8,375 nucleotides of DNA from JBFWNZ01 sp050250795 (GTDB lineage Bacteria; Pseudomonadota; Alphaproteobacteria; UBA8366), in NCBI GenBank assembly GCA_050250795.1, contig JBFWNZ010000163.1, forward strand, positions 1 to 8,375, read 5' to 3'. The translations under genes were made by a program, and so were the position numbers. Shown piece after piece: positions 1 through 5,835 of this stretch; within the stretch, counting starts at the first letter, position 1; every line of letters starts with the position of its first letter. Below the pieces are notes generated by a model, which was given only the letters and a program-made list of their open reading frames with translations, ran no database searches and was not told where the DNA came from.

Positions 1-258
1 GGCGGGCCGCACGCGTGTCCTGGTATGTCGCGCGCCGGGGACGGCGGATGCGCAAAAAAAGGTTGGACGGACTCCGTTTCGGCGATAATGTCCGGACATA
101 ATGCGTCGCGCGCCGTTCGGTCCGAGGGGCCGGGGGAATGCGAAGGACGCGAATTCAATAAATCCGGTCCTGAGAGGGAGCCCCAAGATGGTGGCTTGAC
201 CGGAGACGCTGCGAGCCAGCGCGGCGCAACGGCGATTTAACTTCGGCGTGTAGGAAAC
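1..258. other. Leader without a convincing gene, upstream of the DUF4167 gene
   Basis: I see no gene I can support here. A 71-codon reading frame at 25-240 is open, but it has no recognisable domain, no clear ribosome binding site and a composition typical of chance frames in GC-rich DNA. A weak promoter-like pair, TTGGAC (63-68) and GATAAT (84-89), has a 15-base spacer, shorter than optimal, and could drive the DUF4167 gene. A CATAAT at 97-102 is a second possible -10 with no good -35. TAGGAAAC lies directly before the ATG at 259. In many alphaproteobacteria the gene before DUF4167 is prmC, but no PrmC tail is recognisable at the left edge. Confidence 0.4.
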
Positions 259-825
259 ATGAGACAAGGACAAGGCGCGAAGCGGTCGCGTGGCCGTAAC
301 AATGGCCGGCGCAACGCCCCGGCCCGGCTGCAGAACTACGACAGCAACGGACCCAGCGTTCGCATCAGGGGGAACGCATATCAGGTCCACGAGAAGTATC
401 TTCAGCTTGCCCGGGATGCCAGCAGTGCCGGCGACCGGATCATGGCTGAGAACTACTACCAGCATGCGGAGCACTATCTGCGCATCATCAATGCCGATCT
501 GGCGGAGGCCGAGCGCAACGGCCAGCAGGTCGGTTCGATGCCGGGTCAGCCGCAGCAGAACGGCCAGGGTCAAGGCGGTGGCCAGGGCCCGCGGGGACGC
601 GGGCGCCGGGGCAATGGCGGAGACCATGCCGGACAGCCCGGCGAGATGCATGGCGGACAGGGCGTCGAGTACGGGTTCGACAGCGATGACGACATGGACG
701 GCGACGAGGACGACGGTTCTGACGACCGTCATCTCGATCCCGGCGATGCCGAGCAACCGCTGATCGAGCCGGCGGCCATGGCCCCCGCAACGGTGTCGAT
801 CCGCGGGACTGGCACGGGCGGTTGA
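259..825 (+). CDS. DUF4167 domain-containing protein
   Basis: This is a 188-residue protein of unknown molecular function, recognised as a member of the DUF4167 family found in alphaproteobacteria. The N-terminus is very basic and Arg/Asn/Gly-rich (residues 1-25). The conserved domain follows at about 22-85, with RLQNYDSNGPSVRIRGNA, then HEKYLQLARDA and the helical AENYYQHAEHYLRI segment. Residues about 88-135 are low-complexity Gln/Gly/Arg, and 139-156 is an acidic Asp-rich run. Basic head plus acidic tail suggests a soluble cytoplasmic protein that might bind nucleic acid; this is inference. There is no signal peptide or membrane segment. The start is supported by TAGGAAAC just upstream. 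It lies 98 bases before the Lon-like gene on the same strand, so the two may share a transcript. Confidence 0.85.
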   Translation: MRQGQGAKRSRGRNNGRRNAPARLQNYDSNGPSVRIRGNAYQVHEKYLQLARDASSAGDRIMAENYYQHAEHYLRIINADLAEAERNGQQVGSMPGQPQQNGQGQGGGQGPRGRGRRGNGGDHAGQPGEMHGGQGVEYGFDSDDDMDGDEDDGSDDRHLDPGDAEQPLIEPAAMAPATVSIRGTGTGG

Positions 826-854
826 TTGTCGCGTCGGAACGCGGATACCGCGTC

Positions 855-869
855 GGGGGTTGAACCCCC
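855..869 (+). terminator. Short GC hairpin after the DUF4167 gene
   Basis: GGGGGT at 855-860 pairs perfectly with ACCCCC at 864-869 around a 3-base loop, 30 bases after the DUF4167 stop. No T-tract follows. It could be a weak terminator, an attenuating structure or a 3' end stabiliser. It is too short to call confidently. Confidence 0.25.
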
Positions 870-889
870 CGGCGGCGGCATCCAAGATG

Positions 890-916
890 CCCGCCCAGAA
901 AAGAAAAGGGCGGGAG
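890..916 (+). promoter_or_regulatory. Hairpin overlapping the ribosome binding site of the Lon-like gene
   Basis: CCCGCCC (890-896) is the exact reverse complement of GGGCGGG (908-914), with an 11-base A-rich loop. The right arm runs into the ribosome binding site GGGAG (912-916), which lies 7 bases before the ATG at 924. If the stem forms in the mRNA it would partly hide that site and reduce translation of the protease. The site itself decides the start codon. Confidence 0.35.
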
Positions 917-923
917 ACGCGCG

Positions 924-3272
924 ATGACGCTTCGCAAACTCGATGCTGCCGCGGTAGGGCTGCCGCGTTTCGATCCCGGCGCCCAGACCGAGGGCGACGT
1001 CTTTGCGTTGTCCAGCCATCAGCGCGCCCGCACGGCGCTGGAATTCGGGCTCGGCATGCCCGATCCCGGCTTCAACATGTTCGTGGTGGGCGAGGACCGC
1101 AGCGGCCGGATGACGGCGACCCTGGATTATCTGGGGCGTGCCGTCGCCGACCGCAGCGCGCCCGATGACTGGGTCTATCTGAACAATTTCCGGCGCCCGC
1201 AGCAGCCGCGGCCCTATCGGCTCGAATCCGGCGGTGCGCGCCGGCTGGCCCAGCGCATGGGTCTGCTGCTGCCGCAACTGCGCGAGGCGCTGGCGCGGGC
1301 CTTCACCGGCGAAGCCTATGAGGCTGAGGTGCAGCGTGTCCGCGCCGCCACGCAGGGGGACCTGTCGGAGCGGATGGGCGCGTTGCAGGCGGAGGCGCGG
1401 CAGGCAGGCCTCGACATCCTGCAGACGCCGCAGGGGCCGATGATCGCCGTCGTGGGGCCGGACGGCCAGCCGGCCGGGCTGGACGCCCTGCCGGAGGACA
1501 AGCGGGCCGCCGCGCAGACCGCGGCCGAGAGCATCGCCGAGCGGATGCAGCAGGTGCAGCGCGACATGGCGCGTGTCCAGGTCGAGTTCGCCAAGCAACT
1601 GGTGGAGGTCAACCGGACGGTCGCGGCCACGGCGACCGGCGGATTGATCGACGCGGCCGCCGCCGAGTTCCAGGGATATCGGGGCATCGGCCGCTGGTTC
1701 GTGGAGATGCGCGAGGATGTGGTCGAGCGGCACGCGGCTTTCCTGCCGCGTCCCGAAGGCGGCCCGGCACAGGAGGCGCCCGAGCAGCGCTATGCGGTGA
1801 ATGTGTTCGTCGACAATGGCGATACGGCGCATCCGCCCGTGGTGCTGGAGGCGAACCCGACTTATCAGAACCTGTTCGGCCGTATCGAATACCGGCCGCT
1901 CGAAGGCGGACTGACGACCGATTTTACCCTGATCCGGGCCGGTGCCTTGCATCGCGCCAATGGCGGCGTGCTGGTGTTGCGCGCCGACGCCCTGGCGGAG
2001 AACCCGGAAAGCTGGACCTTTCTCAAGGGCGCGCTGCGCGATCATTGCGTCCAGATCGAGGAGCCGCATCGCACGGCCTCGGTGCCGCTGGCGGGCGCGC
2101 CGAAGCCCGAACCGATTCCGCTCGACGTCAAGGTCGTGATCTCCGGTGCTCCGCGCTGGTACTACGCCTTCTTTTCCATCGACCCGGATTTTCAGACCTA
2201 TTTCAAGGTCAAGGCCGATATCGATGCCGACATGGATGCGAGCCGCGCCAATCTCGACGTGTATGGCGGCCTGATCCGAACGATGGCGAAGAAGGAGGTG
2301 GGGGCCGAGATTACGGACGCCGCGGTCGCCCGCCTGCTGGCCGTCGCCGCGCGCTGGGCGGAGCATCGCGATAAGCTGAGCGCGCGCTTCGAGATGATCG
2401 AGGACGTGCTGGTCGAGGCGGCGGCCATCGCGCGCGCCGCCGGCGGGGCGGTCGATACGGCGACGGTGGATGCGGCCATCGACCGGCGCCGGGCGCGCAA
2501 CGGCCGCGTCGAGGACCGGATGCAGGAATCCATCCGCCGCGGCACGATCATGATCGACACCGCCGACGCGGTGCTGGGACAGATCAATGCGCTGGTGGTG
2601 CGCGACCTGGGCGACCATGCCTTCGGCGCGCCCTCGCGTGTGACGGCCCGCGCCTCGGTCGGGCGGCTCGGCATCATCAATATCGAGCGCGACGTCGCGT
2701 TGGGTGGCCCGATCCAGCAGAAGGGCGCAATGGTGCTGCAAGGGTTCCTCGCCGGGCATTTCGCGCGGCGGTTCCCGCTGTCCTTCAACGTCTCGATCAC
2801 CTTCGAGCAGAGCTATGGCGGCGTCGAGGGCGACAGCGCCTCGCTGGCCGAGATCCTGGCCATCCTGTCGGACCTGTCCAGCCTGCCGCTGCGCCAGGAT
2901 CTCGCCATCACCGGTTCGATGAACCAACTCGGCGAGAGCCAGGCCATCGGCGGGGCGCATCACAAGATCGAGGGCTTCTTCCGCACCTGCGTCGAGGCCG
3001 GCGGCCTGACCGGCAGCCAGGGGGTCGTCATCCCGCGCGCCAACGAGGAGCATCTGGTGTTGCGCCCCGAGGTGGAGCAGGCGATTGCCGAGGGCCGCTT
3101 CCATATCTGGAGCGTGGAGACGGTGGACGAGGCGGTGGCGCTGTTCACCGGGCGTGAGGCCGGCGCGCCCGACGCCGCCGGCGCCTATCCGCCGGACAGC
3201 GTTTATGGCCGCGCCATGGCCCAGATCGAGACCTTCGACCGTATCCTCAAGGAGCGGGTGGGAGCCTTGTAG
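924..3272 (+). CDS. Lon-like S16 family protease (COG1067 type, degenerate AAA domain)
   Basis: This 782-residue protein matches the Lon-related COG1067 group (E. coli YcbZ/LonH-like), expected to be a cytoplasmic serine protease. The C-terminal S16 domain (about 575-745) carries the catalytic Ser638 in VEGDSAS and Lys681 in GGAHHKIEGFF. Their 43-residue spacing is the same as between Ser679 and Lys722 of E. coli Lon. The N-terminal half holds an AAA-like region, but the P-loop reads GEDRSGR (56-62) without the usual GK[ST], and the Walker B-like strand NGGVLVLRADAL (346-357) has Arg where Asp is expected. ATP use may therefore be weak or absent, as in some relatives; this is inference. A helical segment rich in Ala, Gln and Glu at about 150-220 could be coiled coil. 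GGGAG 7 bases upstream supports the start. Its last 26 bases overlap the convergent gene ending at 3247. Confidence 0.85.
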   Translation: MTLRKLDAAAVGLPRFDPGAQTEGDVFALSSHQRARTALEFGLGMPDPGFNMFVVGEDRSGRMTATLDYLGRAVADRSAPDDWVYLNNFRRPQQPRPYRLESGGARRLAQRMGLLLPQLREALARAFTGEAYEAEVQRVRAATQGDLSERMGALQAEARQAGLDILQTPQGPMIAVVGPDGQPAGLDALPEDKRAAAQTAAESIAERMQQVQRDMARVQVEFAKQLVEVNRTVAATATGGLIDAAAAEFQGYRGIGRWFVEMREDVVERHAAFLPRPEGGPAQEAPEQRYAVNVFVDNGDTAHPPVVLEANPTYQNLFGRIEYRPLEGGLTTDFTLIRAGALHRANGGVLVLRADALAENPESWTFLKGALRDHCVQIEEPHRTASVPLAGAPKPEPIPLDVKVVISGAPRWYYAFFSIDPDFQTYFKVKADIDADMDASRANLDVYGGLIRTMAKKEVGAEITDAAVARLLAVAARWAEHRDKLSARFEMIEDVLVEAAAIARAAGGAVDTATVDAAIDRRRARNGRVEDRMQESIRRGTIMIDTADAVLGQINALVVRDLGDHAFGAPSRVTARASVGRLGIINIERDVALGGPIQQKGAMVLQGFLAGHFARRFPLSFNVSITFEQSYGGVEGDSASLAEILAILSDLSSLPLRQDLAITGSMNQLGESQAIGGAHHKIEGFFRTCVEAGGLTGSQGVVIPRANEEHLVLRPEVEQAIAEGRFHIWSVETVDEAVALFTGREAGAPDAAGAYPPDSVYGRAMAQIETFDRILKERVGAL

Positions 3273-3732
3273 GCAATTCCCGCAGCCGGATCGGCTCGGC
3301 GATGGTGAGGCTCTCGATCAACTCACAGTCGTAGTACTTGTCCCAGTAGGCGAAATCCGCCGGCGGCAGGCCTTGTTCCGCGCGAGCCTTGTCGATTCTG
3401 TACATAATCTTGAAAGCCGTGTCTGCGCTGGCCTGGTGCATGGCGTTCCCGTTCCACCAGTTGCGCCATGAGACAAGAACGGTACCGTCGCGGATGAAAT
3501 GGTCCTCCCGCACGGCTTCGGGAAGGATCTGTCGAAATGCCTCCGTCACTGTCCCGCGCAAGGTATCGATGGGGAAGAAATCGGTAACGCCTTCCCTGTT
3601 GAGGCAAACGGGCTGGAGCACGACCATTGGATGATTCCACAGCAGATACCACCCCAGATATATGTTGACCGGCAGCAAGGCGGCGATAAGGAAACCCTGA
3701 AAGCCGGCCGCCAGCGGGACAGCCATCGACAC
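3247..3732 (-). CDS. Membrane-anchored predicted immunity protein, second paralog
   Basis: This is a 161-residue protein if started at GTG 3732, or 159 from the ATG at 3726; neither has a strong ribosome binding site, so coupling to the upstream gene is likely. A single N-terminal membrane segment (about 8-31) precedes LWNHP and a soluble domain probably facing the periplasm. It is a paralog of the product of 3767-4249. Both have LW-x-HP after the membrane segment, PVC, a DHF-x-R motif, a W-x3-G-x-AM segment and a second Cys at similar spacing (Cys43 and Cys136 here). The Cys pair could form a disulfide. Immunity function is inferred from position, topology and paralogy; I do not recognise the family. 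It lies 34 bases after its paralog, and its 3' end overlaps the convergent Lon-like gene by 26 bases. Confidence 0.75.
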   Translation of the reverse strand: MSMAVPLAAGFQGFLIAALLPVNIYLGWYLLWNHPMVVLQPVCLNREGVTDFFPIDTLRGTVTEAFRQILPEAVREDHFIRDGTVLVSWRNWWNGNAMHQASADTAFKIMYRIDKARAEQGLPPADFAYWDKYYDCELIESLTIAEPIRLRELPTRLPPAP

Positions 3733-3766
3733 AGGGCGGATACGTGACCTGCGGTCCCCTGTCCGG

Positions 3767-4249
3767 TCATAGCGCTGCGTCTCGAATCGCTATCCAGCGC
3801 ACGAATGCGCATTCGCTGGAGGGGTCTTCGGAGCCTGCCCCCTCTCCCGGCGGGTTTTGCGCGCGGAAGGTTTCGATGTCGCCGATCCAGTTTTCGATCG
3901 TCTCGAACGTGATATTCCGCATGGCCGCCCCGTCGAGCCAGTCGCGGCCCGTGATCAGGATCCGGTCTTCCCTTGCGAAATGGTCCACCGGCATCGTCCG
4001 CAGAGTGTCAGAAAGGTACGAGAGAAAATTGGGCTCGATCTCCCCGTCGACCCTTTTATAGGCCCCGATGCCCAGGAAGGCCTTGCTGTCGAAACAGACC
4101 GGTCGGAACGCAATCGTCGGATGAAACCACAGCAGGATGAGGCCCAGAAACATGCTGCAGGCCAGCGACGCGATGAGGACGGATCGGCGGTCGGCTTGAA
4201 TGCGGATCCGAGGCGGCCATTCATCTTGCGGCACCCAAATGCGGATCAT
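3767..4249 (-). CDS. Membrane-anchored predicted immunity protein, first paralog
   Basis: This 160-residue protein has a basic, cytoplasm-like N-terminus (1-22), one membrane segment (about 23-41, ending in LILLW) and then FHP and a probable periplasmic domain. Cys52 (RPVC) and Cys147 (SSEC) are 95 residues apart, against 93 in the neighbouring paralog. The topology resembles Cmi, the colicin M immunity protein: a short inner-membrane-anchored protein with a periplasmic domain and, as I recall, one disulfide. No sequence match to Cmi is claimed. Its ATG overlaps the TGA of the toxin-like ORF (ATGA, 4246-4249), a junction expected of coupled toxin-immunity pairs. The stop also lies in an ATGA (3767-3770), but that ATG opens a different frame from the next gene. 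Function is inference. Confidence 0.78.
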   Translation of the reverse strand: MIRIWVPQDEWPPRIRIQADRRSVLIASLACSMFLGLILLWFHPTIAFRPVCFDSKAFLGIGAYKRVDGEIEPNFLSYLSDTLRTMPVDHFAREDRILITGRDWLDGAAMRNITFETIENWIGDIETFRAQNPPGEGAGSEDPSSECAFVRWIAIRDAAL

Positions 4250-4683
4250 CGGTCATCCCATTGCAGTGTTATTGCTGTTTTCTGTTCGTGGCGGGCCGTC
4301 TGCCGGCCCTTGTCCGGACTGAGCCGAATCGTCCCTGTCACGCGACGAGTCCATTCTGCCCGCATCGTAAAGACTTTCGCGCCATGATGGTTTTGCAGAC
4401 GCAACGCCCCGTTCGCTAGGAACCCATCCTTCTTAAAATCATATGCGTCATTGATGCGATGCCGGACGACGCCTTCTATGTAGATGGTATCACCCTTTTT
4501 AGTAGTATTGAATCGGCCATTTCCAATCACCGACGATTTCCCAAAGGCTAAATAGAAGTCGGAGAGGTCGGGTTCGGTCACCGCGATACCATTCCATCGC
4601 TCGACCTCCAGCGTCTCGCCATCCTTCAAAGCCGTCAGCCGCGGGCGCTCTCGCCGCGTCCAGGGCCGAGCCCTCGCCGTCAT
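4246..4683 (-). CDS. Candidate toxin C-terminal domain with colicin M-like D-x-Y-D-F motif
   Basis: This is an ORF of 145 residues from the ATG at 4683. The first 13 or so residues are an out-of-frame reading of DNA shared with the upstream repeats; the distinctive domain starts near residue 17. Key segments are SDFYLAFGKSS (41-51), GRFN (56-59), GDTIYIEGVVR (64-74), D79-A-Y81-D82-F83 and AEWTRRVTGTIRL (109-121), which looks like a beta-rich domain. Colicin M has a similar GVVR...D-x-Y-D-F stretch containing catalytic D226, Y228 and D229, but its following His-Arg pair (235-236) has no counterpart here, so lipid II cleavage cannot be claimed. Other polymorphic-toxin tails have related Y-x-F motifs. 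There is no signal peptide or membrane segment. The start is uncertain: the ATG overlaps a preceding TGA (ATGA), suggesting re-initiation, or the ORF may be an orphan fragment. Confidence 0.6.
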   Translation of the reverse strand: MTARARPWTRRERPRLTALKDGETLEVERWNGIAVTEPDLSDFYLAFGKSSVIGNGRFNTTKKGDTIYIEGVVRHRINDAYDFKKDGFLANGALRLQNHHGAKVFTMRAEWTRRVTGTIRLSPDKGRQTARHEQKTAITLQWDDR

Positions 4684-4700
4684 TCGTCGATACCGCCCAT
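4646..4700 (-). pseudogene. Collapsed 5' end of a third repeat unit (six-codon MGGIDE minicistron)
   Basis: The 55 bases from 4700 to 4646 match the first 60 bases of both upstream metallopeptidase genes, with one substitution and a 5-base deletion. The upstream copies carry GTATC twice in tandem; this copy carries it once. The frame from the ATG at 4700 therefore reads MGGIDE and stops at TGA 4682-4680. The preceding 14-base spacer is also conserved, but its ribosome binding site AGAGG has become AGAGA. Beyond 4646 the sequence switches abruptly to the toxin-like ORF. This marks the seam where a unit was lost or a toxin domain was joined. Confidence 0.75.
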
Positions 4701-4714
4701 GGCCGGTTGTCTCT

Positions 4715-5821
4715 CTACCGGTCCCGGTCGTCGTGACCGATGGTGCCGAGCGATACGCCGCCCGCGATGCCGCCGCTGTTGAACTGGACGATCTTCCTGA
4801 TACTCGGATTGGAATTGACGGCCTTGCGGATCGCTGCCGCCACGTCGGGCGCGACGGCCTTGAGGTAGTTCGGGTCGGCCATGTAGGCGCGGATGGCCTC
4901 GGCCCATAGTTCGCGCGGGATGTCCTTGCTGCGATAGCCCCTGTCCTCCGGACGGGTCTGGAGCCGCTGCGGCGTTTCCATGCCACGGCGCCAGCTGCCG
5001 TCGTTCAGGTCGTGATAGACCTGCCGGAGTTGCATGCCGATCCGTGTTCGGTCGCCGACGGCCGGGATTTCTCCGGCCAACTGGTCGATGACGTGACCAA
5101 TCTCGTGGCCGTAGACTTTCGGAAGGTCTTCGGGCGTCAGCTTGTCGGAGAGGTAGACCTGCTGATCCACGATATTTCCAGATCGCCGATCACGATCGGT
5201 GACGACTCGCCCCGCATCTCCGCCGATCTTACGAGGCGGCACAATCTCAGTGCTTCGGCCCGTTCCTTCCTTTGCGATGGTGTCAAATTCCGCTGTCGGG
5301 AGGGCTTCGTCCGCTCCGCCAGCCACTCTTCGGCCCACAATTCGTCCGCCGACTTCAAGCGGCCGTCCGTCGATGTCGTGGGTGAGTCGTCCTGCGTCAT
5401 CGGTCCTGGCTCCCGCCGGGTAATCCGCCTCGAAAGGACGCGGCGATTTTGCCGGTGGATTATATATCCAGGCGCTCTTCGAGGCCACGGCTTCCGGGGC
5501 GTTTCGCAGCGCCGAACGGGCCAAGGCGGTCGATGTTTTCGCGACAGCCGCGGCCGTCGGAAGCAAGCCGGCCACCCCCATGATCGTGTCGATTGTCGCG
5601 TCCAGCGGCCGACCCTCCAACATCGCGCGGCCGCCCCGTTTCAACGCCTCGATGCCGTCCATCGGATTGAGCGCCTGCGCGACGGCACTAACGGGCTCGT
5701 AGGCTGGGCCGAGAATGCCTTTCGCCACCGCGTCGGCGCGGCGAAGACCCCCGGCGACGGTCGCTCTCGCCTCGTCCAGGGCCGAGCCCTCGCCGTCATT
5801 CGTCGATACGATACCGCCCAT
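4715..5821 (-). CDS. HExxH zincin-like metallopeptidase protein, repeat unit 2
   Basis: This 368-residue protein starts at the ATG at 5821 (MGGIVSTNDGEG). AGAGG lies 9 bases upstream, and the start matches that of unit 1; longer in-frame starts overlap unit 1 and are not credible. Residues 1-150 include an Ala/Gly-rich hydrophobic stretch (about 76-105). The region from about 153 to 258 differs strongly from unit 1 and contains H239-E-I-G-H243. Glu304 or Glu308 in RELWAEAIRAYM could be the third zinc ligand of a gluzincin. The tail AIRAYMADPNYLK...IRKAVNSNPSIRK resembles the C-terminal part of large phage or mobile-element proteins of alphaproteobacteria as I recall them, not searched. There is no signal peptide. 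Substrate and role are unknown; it may be a toxin carrier, self-processing protease or effector. Confidence 0.8.
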   Translation of the reverse strand: MGGIVSTNDGEGSALDEARATVAGGLRRADAVAKGILGPAYEPVSAVAQALNPMDGIEALKRGGRAMLEGRPLDATIDTIMGVAGLLPTAAAVAKTSTALARSALRNAPEAVASKSAWIYNPPAKSPRPFEADYPAGARTDDAGRLTHDIDGRPLEVGGRIVGRRVAGGADEALPTAEFDTIAKEGTGRSTEIVPPRKIGGDAGRVVTDRDRRSGNIVDQQVYLSDKLTPEDLPKVYGHEIGHVIDQLAGEIPAVGDRTRIGMQLRQVYHDLNDGSWRRGMETPQRLQTRPEDRGYRSKDIPRELWAEAIRAYMADPNYLKAVAPDVAAAIRKAVNSNPSIRKIVQFNSGGIAGGVSLGTIGHDDRDR

Positions 5822-5835
5822 AGCCGGTTGCCTCT

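Noticed and set aside
25..240. 71-codon open frame upstream of the DUF4167 gene
   Set aside because: No recognisable domain, no clear ribosome binding site, and such frames are common by chance at this GC content.
729..3104. 791-codon minus-strand open frame opposite the Lon-like gene
   Set aside because: Low-complexity Arg/Ala/His-rich shadow of a recognised gene with conserved catalytic motifs on the + strand.
3546..3812. 88-codon frame whose internal ATG at 3770 overlaps the stop of the first immunity candidate
   Set aside because: The downstream paralog with a membrane segment and conserved motifs is in a different frame; this frame shows no such features.
4683..4986. Upstream in-frame extension of the toxin ORF, which would allow a +1 frameshift fusion of metallopeptidase unit 2 to the toxin
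   Set aside because: The extension is an Arg/Ser/Thr-rich shadow of the 3' end of unit 2. I see no slippery site, and the conserved spacer and unit start between them argue for separate initiation.
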